Source: Hygrophila difformis (taxonomy: Eukaryota; Streptophyta; Magnoliopsida; Lamiales; Acanthaceae). From it: a stretch of 64,000 bases of DNA. Below are positions 12,078 through 21,761 of the stretch, one piece after another. Positions within the stretch are counted from its first letter, which is position 1. Every line of letters begins with the position of its first letter. The notes below the pieces were generated by a model. The model searched no databases, had not been told where the DNA came from, and saw nothing but the letters and a program-made list of their open reading frames with translations. The position numbers were made by a program, and so were the translations under genes. The stretch spans positions 24,988,068-25,052,067 of the forward strand of contig JAOANR010000014.1 in assembly GCA_030278955.1 (NCBI GenBank), written 5' to 3'.

Positions 12078-12629
12078 GTGATTATCTTATTGTGCAAACT
12101 GATGGATCACAATTCACATGAAGGATGGGGAGCTATCATTTTGCGAAAAAAGGAAGTCTACTCACCTAAAAGTAAAGAAGAAATTTGCCAATATGCATTA
12201 GGAAAATATAGAGAAAAAGGTAACATTTCCTCAATTGATGCAAAACTGTTGGCAATAAAATATGCACTCGATAAATTCGAACTCTTTCTAACAGAAAAAT
12301 CAGGATTCACAGTAAGGACTGATTGTGAAGCCATAGTAAAATTTCATAGCCAACTCCAAGAAAAAAGATCAATGTCCAGGAGAAGGTGGTTGAATTTTAC
12401 AGATGTTATTAGTCAGAAAGGCTACAAAATAAAATTTGAACATATTAAAGGAGAAGATAATAAAATTGCTGATATATTATCTAGAATTCTGATTAAAGAA
12501 AGAGAAAAACCAGTATATGATACTGAATTTAAAAATGAATCAATTGATAATTATGATGAAAATGATGAGGAAAAATATAAATTAAAATGGGATCAATTTT
12601 ATAGAGAGGACTGGAATATTGAGAATTGA
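12078..12629 (+). pseudogene. Pararetrovirus RNase H segment
   Basis: 183 codons. The domain has a TDCEAIV motif and ends in KGEDNKIADILSR, which carries the last acidic catalytic position. The helix position that is normally Glu (DAE type) reads Lys (DAKLLAI, near 12239). A frame break near 12110 disrupts the first strand. The acidic end is followed by a stop at 12627-12629. Confidence 0.82.
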
Positions 12630-12641
12630 ATAATATTGTTA

Positions 12642-12789
12642 CAGGAATGGCAGAAAACTCCCAGAAAAACTCTCAGAAAACCAGCAATGAAAATGGAGTA
12701 AAAACCACAAGGATGCAGGAATGGCAGAAAACTCCCAGAAAAACTCTCAGAAAACCAGCAATGAAAATGCAGTAAAAACCACAGGGATG
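12642..12789 (+). repeat. Two tandem copies of a 74-bp unit
   Basis: The unit starting CAGGAATGGCAG at 12642 recurs at 12716 with only a few substitutions. It lies just after the RNase H stop and encodes Ser/Asn/Gln/Lys-rich sequence in an open frame (12721-12903). Confidence 0.9.
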
Positions 12790-12931
12790 GTAAAAACCCC
12801 AGAGGGATATTCCACAATCCCTTCTAAAACCAGCCTCCCAGAAGGAAAGAAAAAAGATAAACTCCCAGAAAATCTGCTTCGGCAGAAGAGCAGAAACTGG
12901 TAATAATGTAGAATTAATTTTATTTGATAAA

Positions 12932-13207
12932 ATGAAGTACAGGCCTATCACAGGGTTAAACTACACAGAGGAACAGATCTGCCTTTGTGATAACATCTGG
13001 AGAGCATCATTCGACAAAAACAACAGCAGGTATATTGTTACTTGTCTCGCTGCTTTAAGCATGTATTTCCAGAAATTCAATAACATAAAACCATTTTTAT
13101 ATTATGTAGTCTTTGAAGGCTATAAAAAGGGATTTATGATAAAAATGATATTTTACCCCTTAATGAAGACAATGAAAAACCTCTTCATAAAGGATTTTAT
13201 GATATAA
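12932..13207 (+). CDS. Small viral ORF, 91 codons, coupled to the next ORF
   Basis: ATG-initiated ORF whose stop overlaps the start of the next one as TAATG at 13205-13209. The product is rich in aromatic residues (YFQKFNNIKPFLYYVVF) and is not recognised. It lies between RNase H and the coiled-coil ORF of the endogenous virus. It could be the 5' part of the next protein if a frameshift has separated them, but the exact stop/start overlap resembles the junctions among the small ORFs at 15433 and 15705. Confidence 0.45.
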   Translation: MKYRPITGLNYTEEQICLCDNIWRASFDKNNSRYIVTCLAALSMYFQKFNNIKPFLYYVVFEGYKKGFMIKMIFYPLMKTMKNLFIKDFMI

Positions 13208-14016
13208 TGTCTCCAATTCAATTTGCAGAAACCACATTGGGCCCAGATTTCTTTGTAAGCCCAAGTTTGAAAAATATTGTTGATGGTTTAAGGCCAAAAA
13301 TCCAAAACCCCTCAGGCCCAGTCCAATACTCAATTGGACATTCTTCAAAAAACCATATTGTGTTTTGTGACCATTGTGAAAAGATGGCGAAAGAAGTCTG
13401 TAAATATGAAGCCCAAAAGGCCGAATGGTTACAGAATTTTGAAAACCAAAAAATGAAAACCCTTGAAGCAGAGGCCCAGATTGAAAACCACACGAAGAAA
13501 ATTGAAATCCTTCAAAACCAAAATGAGAAATTGACCTCAAAAATTGTGTCCCTCACACTAAAAACACCAAAGCCAGAAGAAAAACCAGTTTATGGTCCAG
13601 AACCCAAACCCACCAGTTCTATAACTGCAGTAGAATTGGCAAAAGCCTGGATGCAGCAAAACCAGGAAAATTCAACTCCTGAGGTCTTTAAGGATCAAAA
13701 GTTTGAATCTAGTCCGTCTCAAACGGTAGACGGTAAAGACGAGTCAAGTCCGTTGATAGCTAATGCTTTGCTAAAAAGCATAAGTTCAGATGATTTTGAA
13801 CCAGACCAGGGAAGTTCTAACCCTGAGGTCTCTAAGGACCAAAACGAGGAACTAAGCCCATCTAGCCCGGTAGATGGTAAAAGCACATTAATTCCGGTTA
13901 TGGCTGGTAGTTTGCCAAAAACTATGAGTCCAGTACAGACTGGAAAATTTGAAAGCCTCAGTGAAGAAGAAATTCTCCATAAGCTTGAAATGGAACTAAG
14001 GCCTACTTTTGCTTAA
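13207..14016 (+). CDS. Pararetrovirus ORF downstream of RNase H, coiled-coil protein (269 aa)
   Basis: Intact 269-codon ORF in the position of tungrovirus ORF4 or caulimovirus ORF VI, between the replicase and the promoter. Visible parts: an N-terminal region, a CX2CEK motif near residue 56 (FCDHCEKMAKEV), a long coiled coil (about 60-125), then a Pro/Ser/Glu-rich tail with two loosely repeated blocks. I cannot show homology to known transactivators; the assignment rests on position. The CX2CE plus coiled-coil arrangement recurs in two of the small ORFs at 15284-16019. It is the best preserved long ORF of the virus copy. Confidence 0.6.
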   Translation: MSPIQFAETTLGPDFFVSPSLKNIVDGLRPKIQNPSGPVQYSIGHSSKNHIVFCDHCEKMAKEVCKYEAQKAEWLQNFENQKMKTLEAEAQIENHTKKIEILQNQNEKLTSKIVSLTLKTPKPEEKPVYGPEPKPTSSITAVELAKAWMQQNQENSTPEVFKDQKFESSPSQTVDGKDESSPLIANALLKSISSDDFEPDQGSSNPEVSKDQNEELSPSSPVDGKSTLIPVMAGSLPKTMSPVQTGKFESLSEEEILHKLEMELRPTFA

Positions 14017-14475
14017 GCAATGACAGCCAGAAAAAATGGAAGGTATGGTGCACTGGTAGCACTAAGAAAAAATGAAGCAAAATACCAGACCAATAAAATT
14101 ATAAAAAATCAGAAAAAAGAAAGTGGCGGCCCCCACAATGATGAAGAGTACTAATGGAGCCACGCGGAAATGAGCTGGAATTCACAATAAATACCAGCAT
14201 GTGAAGAAAAGAATCCGGGAAAGAAAAAGTCAAGAACAAAATAAAAATGCTAGTGGAGCCAAAAGCACCACCAACCATGTGAAAGAAGGAATCCGATGCG
14301 GATAAAACCAAAAAGCAGACAAGAGCCATGTGACTCTTGGAAAACCGTGTGAAGTGGGCACTAGGCCCCTCTTATTTAATTATTGTACTAATTTTCATCC
14401 GAACCTTATCGGACAGTTTTGCCACTTGGCACGTTTTTATAGGGTGTTGTGGATTGCTTAAATAACATTTTCTCC
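14017..14475 (+). other. Viral intergenic region upstream of the promoter
   Basis: Noncoding stretch between the coiled-coil ORF and the TATA box. No ORF of note. It presumably contains upstream promoter elements, none of which I can name. Confidence 0.5.
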
Positions 14476-14483
14476 TATAAATA
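14476..14483 (+). promoter_or_regulatory. TATA box of the pararetrovirus transcript promoter
   Basis: TATAAATA in a context typical of plant pararetroviral promoters, followed about 45 bases later by a CT repeat (14525-14540). A poly(A) signal lies about 140 bases downstream, the layout needed for a terminally redundant pregenomic RNA. Confidence 0.8.
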
Positions 14484-14619
14484 GAGGGATGGCCTTCACT
14501 TATAACACACACACACTCACCTTGCTCTCTCTCTCTCTCTAAAGGTTTTTGAGACTGCACTCTTGCTACTCTCGAAAGCTCTTTCTCTCTTGTTCTCTTG
14601 TATCCCTACCCTTTTCAGT

Positions 14620-14625
14620 AATAAA
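14620..14625 (+). terminator. Poly(A) signal within the viral leader
   Basis: AATAAA about 115 bases after the predicted transcription start. In pararetroviruses this signal is skipped on the first pass and used on the second, giving the terminal repeat of the genomic RNA. Confidence 0.7.
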
Positions 14626-14639
14626 ATTTCAATTTGTAA

Positions 14640-15283
14640 AGAAAGACCCGGTGTGGATTGCTTCCTCTTTTCTTTACTTTCTGAAATACAGGGGCCCGTC
14701 TGAACGGGAAAGCCTCTCCTCTCTCAAGGTATGGGTTAGTTTATGATTTATGTTATGGTATGATTGTTCTATGTATGGATGATAATGTTATAAACATAAA
14801 TATGTGACCTTTTAAAACTTAATTGATGAGATATGCCATTAGGGGAGTAAGATAAAAATTTAAAAGGCTTTATGCCATAAAAGCTGTAAGAAAGACTCGT
14901 TAGGGGAACTACAATTCAGGGATGTTTGTCAAACATGATGGTGTTTTGTTACTGTTGTCCCTTTTGATTTGCCCCTTAGACCCCCTGCTTACATTTCAGA
15001 TCTAGGTCTGGATAATGCTAATTTGAATTTGAAACCCGAAACAGGCCCAGAAAATGTCTCATCAGTGAAAGTAATAAGAGGATTGCGGACTTAATGTTTA
15101 TAATAATATTCCCATAACAAAGGACAATCGGACCCATAACATATAATCAGAAATTTAACACGACCAAGAGAATAATAGGAGAAGGCAAGTACCTAGTAAC
15201 ACATCACGACATATAAGTTCTTCGCACACAAAAACCAGTGTTTTAAAACTCTTTTAAATAACTAATATCTTTTATCAAAACAA
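14640..15283 (+). other. Viral leader between poly(A) signal and first small ORF
   Basis: About 640 bases with short upstream ATGs and a small hairpin (CCCGT/ACGGG near 14696-14710). I looked for the initiator-Met primer site TGGTATCAGAGC and did not find a good match. Confidence 0.5.
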
Positions 15284-15433
15284 ATGGAGAATATGACTAA
15301 AACTGCTGAAAACCCAAAAACAGATTTGTTTAAAACAGAATCTTTTAAAGACACAGAAACAAGGTTTGTTATTGTATCTTACCCGAAAACACACTTTCTA
15401 TGCCAAGAATGTGAAATTGGCTTATCAGACTGA
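15284..15433 (+). CDS. Small viral ORF 1, 49 aa, with CX2CE motif
   Basis: ATG at 15284, TGA at 15431-15433; the stop overlaps the next ATG as TGATG. The C-terminus contains HFLCQECEIG, a CX2CE motif shared with the ORFs at 13207 and 15705. It is too short to assign a function. Its place as the first ORF after the leader, and the coupled stop/start, support it being real. Confidence 0.5.
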   Translation: MENMTKTAENPKTDLFKTESFKDTETRFVIVSYPKTHFLCQECEIGLSD

Positions 15434-15705
15434 TGAATAAACGAAATCAAATAGACATGATTTGCAGAAAACAAAGATTGTTTGAAAATATTATAAAATG
15501 GAAAGTAACTAAAGAAGTTGAATTTCTAAAAAATGAAATAGAAATTCTAGAAAACAGTTATCAAAAGCATACTAAAATTTATAATGTTTTTGAGAAATTA
15601 CGGGATAACCATATAGAAAAATGTGAAAACCATTTTATAGCGTGTGAACTTGAAGAAAAAATATGGAAAAAATCACAAGAAGAACATTTAGCAAGAAATA
15701 ACTAA
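15433..15705 (+). CDS. Small viral ORF 2, 90 aa, coiled coil
   Basis: Starts in the TGATG overlap at 15431-15435 and stops in a TAATG overlap with ORF 3. Almost entirely a charged coiled coil (KEVEFLKNEIEILENSY). Badnaviruses have short coiled-coil ORFs at this place; I infer a similar virion-associated or accessory role but see no diagnostic motif. Confidence 0.6.
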   Translation: MNKRNQIDMICRKQRLFENIIKWKVTKEVEFLKNEIEILENSYQKHTKIYNVFEKLRDNHIEKCENHFIACELEEKIWKKSQEEHLARNN

Positions 15706-16019
15706 TGGAAGCACAAATACCTTTTGATATTTGTCCTGAATGTGAAAAACTTGGAGAAACCATGTGGAATATAGAAAAAGAAATAAAAGACCTTAAGGAT
15801 ACAATTATAAGGTTAACAGAATATAAAGAAGACGAAGAAGAAGAAGTACAAGAACTCATATATGGGTTAAACCATGAAGAGGAAATAAAAACCACTCTTA
15901 ATCCAATACACAGATATGAAGAAGTAATTAGTTACCAATCATCTGACTTAGAAGAGAAAATAGAGGAGTTCAAAGCTTCTAAAACAGAATTCATTAATCA
16001 TATCAGAAATCAACATTAA
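15705..16019 (+). CDS. Small viral ORF 3, 104 aa, CX2CE plus coiled coil
   Basis: Starts at the A of the preceding TAA. An N-terminal ICPECEKLGE is followed by a coiled coil (MWNIEKEIKDLKDTIIRL) and an acidic run. The arrangement matches the ORF at 13207 (CDHCEK, then coiled coil), suggesting paralogy. Its stop at 16017-16019 is two bases before the next ATG. Confidence 0.6.
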   Translation: MEAQIPFDICPECEKLGETMWNIEKEIKDLKDTIIRLTEYKEDEEEEVQELIYGLNHEEEIKTTLNPIHRYEEVISYQSSDLEEKIEEFKASKTEFINHIRNQH

Positions 16020-16021
16020 AA

Positions 16022-16276
16022 ATGACTCATAAAACAATAAGAAACTACAGTAAGTGGGAGAAAACTGCGATTGAAATATATCGCATTAAAAAAGAAATTG
16101 TCAAAATCCAAATCGAAGCAAAAATAAAATGCTTACAACTCTTAAACAGAAAAAATCTCTTAATAGAAGAATTAGATTTAAGTTTTTGGATAAATGATGA
16201 AATCAACAAACTACAAGAATATGAAAAAGGATTAGATTGGGAAAGAAAACAGTGGCAGGTTAATTATATTGATTAA
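16022..16276 (+). CDS. Small viral ORF 4, 84 aa, coiled coil
   Basis: ATG two bases after the stop of ORF 3. A Lys/Glu/Ile-rich helical protein with no recognised motif. It is the last part I can attribute to the virus copy; an A-run starts about 20 bases after its stop. Confidence 0.5.
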   Translation: MTHKTIRNYSKWEKTAIEIYRIKKEIVKIQIEAKIKCLQLLNRKNLLIEELDLSFWINDEINKLQEYEKGLDWERKQWQVNYID

Positions 16277-17273
16277 TCATAATTAAAACTCCTTAAAAAT
16301 AAAAAAAAAAAAAAAAAAAAACTGTTATATAATCAAATATCCAGAAAGTGTATTGAACTTTGGCATAAAAGTACTGAAACCAGGACAAGACGTATCGAAC
16401 TTGTAAAACAAATGTACTTGACATCACCAGGGACATATTTGTCAATGTCTTTCACAAAAAGACAAAACAGGGTACTGAAATGGAACAAATATTTATAAGG
16501 GTACTGAACCCGTATAAGCGTTTGTAAGAAGGATTTGTAAATAATTTGCCCATTTTTCTAAGCTAAATTATTATTTGGAAATTTTATAATTCACACTCAA
16601 GTCAGATATTCGAGCCTTGGGAGCAAAGTCCAGTCTCTACTTACTCAGACCAAAACAATATGCAGCCCAATCCAATCCAGTACAACTGTACGGAAAAAAA
16701 TAATAAAAAACTAATTTTGCATCAAAATTTTATTACGAAATGTAATAATAATAGTACCAATCTAACAAAATTCCTTCTATTTATTAAATAATAAATGCGG
16801 TCATCTACAAATCAACATTTAAATTTTCTTGAGATTCGAGTTTGGCCCGGTGGGTTTGTCTCCTGATTTCGTTTCGAACATTAAGGTTGGGATTAGATTT
16901 TCATCAGGCTTTCTATCATTCTCCTTTATAATTTGTGTGGTTTGTACTCTCACACACCTTTATCGACACATGAGTGTCAATATTTACGAGAAAAGAAACA
17001 TTTAAATTTTCTTTCTCTTAAGAAAAAAACGAAAAAGGAAAACAGAAAACATAGAGTTCTACATTTAAATGAAGGGTTATTGCACCCTTCGGCGAACCAT
17101 TCAATATCTTCCTTTTTTCTTTTTTCTTTTTTTCTCAACTTTCTGAAAAGATATACACACCAGGCAGCGGATTCGGAGAGAGAACTGTTAGACAATATGC
17201 TCTTCAAATTTGCAATCCGTTTGCTTCCAAACATCACATACATTTCCCTGCATGCCTATATATGGTGTAATAC
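16277..17273. other. AT-rich stretch, nothing recognised
   Basis: Begins with an A-rich run (about 16300-16320), then low-complexity AT-rich DNA with a T-rich patch near 17110. An open 155-codon frame at 16933-17400 runs into the LTR of element B and is of simple composition, so I do not call it. Ends with AATAC (17269-17273), the left target-site copy of element B. Confidence 0.5.
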
Positions 17274-17947
17274 TGTTTGGCTGACGGTGAGCCAAAGACC
17301 TTTTTCTCCTCAAGGGAGGCTATCGGAAAAGGATCAAACCGATTACGGGTCCGAATTTACAATAATATGCCCAAACTTGACTAATTACGCCCAAAATTGA
17401 CTGAATAATCACTGGAATTATAATGGAAAACTGGATACAATGGAGAATCTACCGGTTGTTAAGGAACAACGGCGAATTCACCGGAAACATAGAACCAAAC
17501 TACCGGTTGTTGAGAAACAACGGTGGACTTGGAAAAGTAACCGCTACAAGCTAAGCTAGAGTCTAGGAAAAACTGTAAAGGAAAGCTGTAAAGAAAGCAG
17601 TAAAGATACAAAGAATTAAATTTGATAAATGAATTTGGGGGTTGGATTGGTCTCTCTTGATTATGTGCATGGCATCCCCTATTTATAGCCGGAGCTTGGT
17701 AACCGCTCTCCGGCCAATTCCGTTGAGCCGATTTCGTTTCCCCCTCATCGGCTGATTTGGCTTCGTTTCGGCCGAAATCCCTTGCTTTTGGAATCCTCCT
17801 TCGTTTAGACTCTTGTCTGTTATGATTCATTCGTTTTCATTCTCTCGGCACAATCAATTCTAAGCCCATCTTCTTTGAAAATCCTTCTTCGGTCCATGTT
17901 GTATGGCCCAATTATCTTTTCGCCCACTACTTCTTGTGGCCCCAACA
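17274..17947 (-). repeat. 3' LTR of element B (674 bp)
   Basis: TG...CA ends. Aligns along its whole length with 29253-29929 with scattered differences and small indels. Contains two copies of a CCGGTTGTT...AACAACGG hairpin (about 17451-17474 and 17503-17526). TATAAATA on the element strand at 17680-17687. Confidence 0.95.
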
Positions 17948-17959
17948 GATGCCCTCCTT
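17948..17959 (-). other. Polypurine tract of element B
   Basis: On the element strand AAGGAGGGCATC directly precedes the 3' LTR start TGTTGGG. Purine-rich except near its end. Confidence 0.7.
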
Positions 17960-18100
17960 ACTTGGACGAATTTTCGTCTCTAGAAAGAGCCCAAGTAACT
18001 CTCTCCCGCTTCTCCTTTGACGGTTATTTCTTTTCTCCGAGAAATTCCGTCATCATTAACCTATTTACTCTCTGTTTTTCTTCTCTGTTCATCTTCTCCG

Positions 18101-21100
18101 ATGGATCCCCGTTCTATTGTCGTTCCTTCCTCCGAAATTCTCAAGATCTAGAGTTCATTTGCCTCTCACTCTGCAGTTCGTTATCTTCCAGAGAATTTCT
18201 ACTCCCTAGGCCCGCTAGGTATTCCTGAAGAAGTTGATGAATGTACTGCTCGTATCTTTGAAAACCGTTCTATACCATTGTATACTTCTTGGTTTTCTTC
18301 TCAACTTTTTTCTCCATCTTTCACCAACTGGCCTTCGCCTCCTGCTGATTACGTGGCTTGGTACCGTCATCTCGAACCTCATTGTCGTGAGTCTTGGTCT
18401 AAATCCTGCACTCGTCGGTTGATTCTTCTTAGTACTTTGTCCTTTCCAACCGACCTTCGTCCTATTCAGGCCCTTTTGTGTTTCTGGAACTCTTCTGTTA
18501 ACTGTTTCTGCTTCCCCTGGGGTATGATGACTCTCACCATCCAGGATGTGAAACTCCTCTTGAATCTCTCTGTTCGTGGGGACAATCTCGGCGTTGCCTC
18601 TGAATCTCATCCCAAAGAGAAGACTACTGGCTTTCGCTCTTCCAATACTTTTCACAGTTGGATTGTCGATCATCAGAGTGATATTTCTTCGCCTGCTCTT
18701 CATCCTCAAGAACCATTGGCCTTCATGATGTACTTTCTGACACGGTTCTTTTGGTGTACTCCTTTCAAAGGAGTTCTTCTCGAAACCTTTCCTTTAGCTT
18801 CTGCAATCCTTAACAAAGCAGCCTTGTCGTTGGCCGATTTCTTCCTTGCCCATCTGTACGCAGGTATATCGGCTACTGTTTCGGGTTGGGAGAAAGGCTT
18901 CTCGGATAAGGCTCGATGCCCTCTATGGTTTCTTCACTTATGGTTGGTTTGGCATTTCCGTGATGTCTCTGGTTTCCCCCCTCATGATATTTGTCCTGAC
19001 CATTTTGTTGGTCCTGATCTTCTGGGGACATCCCTTCCTGCCATGTCGATTCCACATTGGATCAGCTACTTCTTAGGCCGAACTGCTGATCAATCTTTTT
19101 CTCAATACTACTATCGGAGAGCCGATTTCGCCTGGGTACAAGAAATTGCAACTGCCCCCTTTGGTACTCTTCTTCCCGTAGCCCTTGCTCAAATTTGGAA
19201 TCGATGTATTCTTCCCCGTCCTATCTTCAATGGTTCCACGGCTCTACCGAATGCTGCCATTCCTTTTAAGGTCTACAACCCTCATTTGGTCAGTCATCAG
19301 TTTGGCTTCGGCCAGGATTTAGTAGAGGCTCATCGGGTTGACAAGCGACTCACTCCTTCCTCCAGCCGTCGACAATGTTCCTTCCATCATCGGCGTTTAA
19401 TTGACTTTGATGTGCCGAAGTTCCTTGTTCGTTCTGGACTTTCTTCATCTCGTTTTCGGCTTTGGTGGGACGGCGTTGCTCGTACTTTCTTTAGCGCCGA
19501 ACTTAACCCACTCTTGTGGCGAAGTGGTTTCCCCCCTATTTTGCCTTTCTCTGCTTATCCTCTGTCTTCGCCGGACTCCACTCCTCAGCGCACTCTTGGT
19601 TTGCCTTCTTCTTCTCGTCCGGGTATGTTTCTTTCTTGATTGTTTTTCCTCCTTCTCATCTCATATTTCTTATTACTTATTCGACTGTCATTCCTGAATC
19701 TAGGTGCCTCTTTTCCTTCTACCTCAGACCCTGGCCGAAAAAGGCTCATTTCTCCTTCGGCCTCTCTTGCTAGTTCTCTTCCTCCTACCCAGACTCGGAA
19801 GCGTTCCTCTCGTTCGCCTCTTGGCAGGATCCCTGCTACTCGTTTTATGGTTAGTTGCTTTTTCTTTCTTCCTCTTATCTCCTCTTTATATTTTTTTCCG
19901 ACTAACCTTTTTTCTTTGCCCCCCCCCCCCTTTTTTTAGGTTTCTACCGCTTTACCGACATCCACTATTTTGCCTGTTTCGACCGCAGCTTCGGATCCTC
20001 TCATTATTGAGCCCCGTGTGTCGACTAATGATACCGATTCGGCTGCTCCTGCTGATCCTTCTTCGGCCGATCCTCTATGACTGGTCCAGGGTCATGTTTC
20101 GACCGGTCCTGTTACTTCTTCTTCGATTGATCCTCTTCGACCAGCTGGGGGTTCTACTGTACTTCCATCTCCGGCGGTTTTGGGATCTCTTGACCCTACT
20201 CCTGTGGTACGAATGTTGATGATATTTCTGTCGATCCGGTCCCTTTGTCTCCATTTCCTGATCGGCATGTATTGGATGAATTCTTCTCTCCCGTTCCTTC
20301 GTCTTCCCTCCCGTCAGACCCTTCGGCCCACCTTGGAGATTGTTTGGGCCAATTGTGTAACCTGATTGCTAGGCAATCTGACGTGGAATTTGTTAATCCG
20401 AAACCAATCATCCTCCTTTTGTCTCATCTTGACCAGCACTTTCATGAAGAGATGGTTTCTTTGAATCTGAATGGACCTCTTCAGACGATTATGAAATCCG
20501 TTCTCTCTTTAGATCAAGAACTCAGGGCTCACTTAGTGATGCGGAACAAACTTGCCGCAGAACGTGAAGCTATATCTGCTTCTCAAACTACCTTTAACAA
20601 TTATTCAGTGGAGTATCGAGCTCAAATGGATACCCTTTCTGAAACAGAATCCCAGGAACACAAGTATACTGAGGATCTTTCTTCGATCCGTTTAGAAATA
20701 ACCAAGCTTCAACAGAAGGAGCAAGAGTTGAAGTTGGCTTTGGACCAGACCAGGCGGAAATCGGCTGACTTGAAACGATCGATAAAATCTCTTCGTCAAT
20801 CGGCCGAAGCTCCTGAAGCAAAGATCTTGGACTCTCACCGGGATGCTTCTTACTTGGCCATGCGGTCTAGTTTCAATGATTATATACTTGGTACCTTCCA
20901 AGAAAAATGGGCCGATACTCAGTCTTTAGTCGGCCATCTTGATTCGGCTATCAAAAGTCTTGGTGGGAAAAGTATTGCTCATGTCCTTTCTCCACCAACT
21001 TTGTTTCCTTTGGACCCATCAGAGATGGAAACTTCCTCGTTGACCGATGCTCCTTCCTCTTCGAGAGCCCCTGCAGGTACTTTATCCCTTTTTTTGTAAG

Positions 21101-21370
21101 TTGATTATTCCTCACGTCCTCTTAACTCATCACTCGTTTTCTTTTGCTTGCCCAGGGAAATCTGGTGTTCCCTTCCAGTCATTGAATCCTCTGGTGTCTT
21201 CTGAGCCTATCGGCGCTGATCTGGCCACTGATCGTCCCTCGTCCAGCAATGCTCCTGGCCCTTCTTTCACTGCAGACCCGGATCCGATGGTGCCCTCCAG
21301 TAATCCTTCGATTGGCACCTTGCAGGGCTTGGATGATGATATTCACTTTGATGATAGCGAGGATCATTAA
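18101..21370 (+). pseudogene. Antisense gene in element B: plant mobile domain protein, four exons, broken
   Basis: Runs opposite to the retrotransposon. ATG at 18101. Inferred exons: 18101-19622, 19704-19849, 19940-21076, 21156-21370, with GT-AG introns of 81, 90 and 79 bp; codon phases agree at all three junctions. Exon 1 encodes a plant mobile domain (PMD, the MAIN/MAIL1 family; also found in transposons): LYTSWFSSQLF, WGMMTLTIQDVKLLLNL, then a Trp-rich stretch. Later exons give a Ser/Pro-rich linker, a long coiled coil (QELRAHLVMRNKLAAE, LRLEITKLQQKEQELK type) and an acidic end (DDDIHFDDSEDH). Lesions: TAG at 18149-18151 (codon 17), TGA at 20078-20080, and a frameshift near 20205. The role in the element is unknown. 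Confidence 0.82.
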
Positions 21371-21696
21371 TTCCCCTTTTTTTTTTACTTGTATATGGGC
21401 TATTACCTTGTAAACTTTGCTACTGACTTGCCCTTTGCAAATTTCGGCTGTCTTTACCAGCTGTAGTCGGCCACTTCCCTTTTTGTGAGTTGTATTGGCC
21501 GTCGAAATGTACTTTTGGATTCGTATCTTTTCTTTCTGCAATATGATTCGTATTTTTTTCAAATCCCTTAATTTTCTGTCTTCTTTACTATTGATTTCTG
21601 AATGTTAGCAGCTTTTATTGGGAATCAGCTGTAACGTCTTCCCATAAATAACTTTTAATATTGACCGTTTCTTCTGCCGAGTACTTATCTTCCTCC
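21371..21696 (+). other. Gap between the two antisense genes of element B
   Basis: About 325 bases of T-rich sequence after the PMD gene stop. No exact AATAAA seen; ATAAAT near 21644 could serve. It probably holds the 3' end of the PMD gene and the upstream promoter of the small gene. Confidence 0.4.
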
Positions 21697-21704
21697 TATA
21701 AATA
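21697..21704 (+). promoter_or_regulatory. TATA box of the small antisense gene
   Basis: TATAAATA followed by CCCGGC, 58 bases before the ATG at 21762, with a pyrimidine-rich leader between. Confidence 0.6.
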
Positions 21705-21761
21705 CCCGGCTTTCGCTAATGTCTATCCATCACTTCTTCACGCTTTTTTTCTTTTAGCCAA

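Larger units (their letters stand above)
8820..16276 (+). mobile_element. Endogenous pararetrovirus copy (Caulimoviridae, badnavirus-like), partial and decayed
   Basis: Plus-strand virus-derived DNA integrated in the plant chromosome. Order: coat-protein-like region with two Cys motifs, protease, RT, RNase H, a coiled-coil ORF, promoter and leader, then a set of small ORFs. That is a circular pararetroviral genome opened inside its main polyprotein. The second Cys motif, CX2CX11CX2CX4CX2C, is the badnavirus signature, whereas a separate ORF after RNase H recalls tungro- and caulimoviruses. No movement protein region is visible. Stops and frame breaks run through the replication genes. The left end is defined by copia element A, which probably interrupts it; the right end is uncertain. 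Confidence 0.85.

Noticed and set aside
14753..14765. TTATGGTATGATTG as an initiator-Met primer site of the virus
   Set aside because: Only the first six bases agree with TGGTATCAGAGC; too weak.
16933..17400. 155-codon ORF entering the element B LTR
   Set aside because: Simple Lys/Phe/Ser composition, crosses the LTR boundary and target site, no domain.
17662..17690. Plus-strand TATTTATA in the element B LTR as promoter of the antisense PMD gene
   Set aside because: The same bases are a strong TATAAATA for the LTR itself on the minus strand, and they lie over 400 bases from the PMD ATG. Possible but not supported enough to list.
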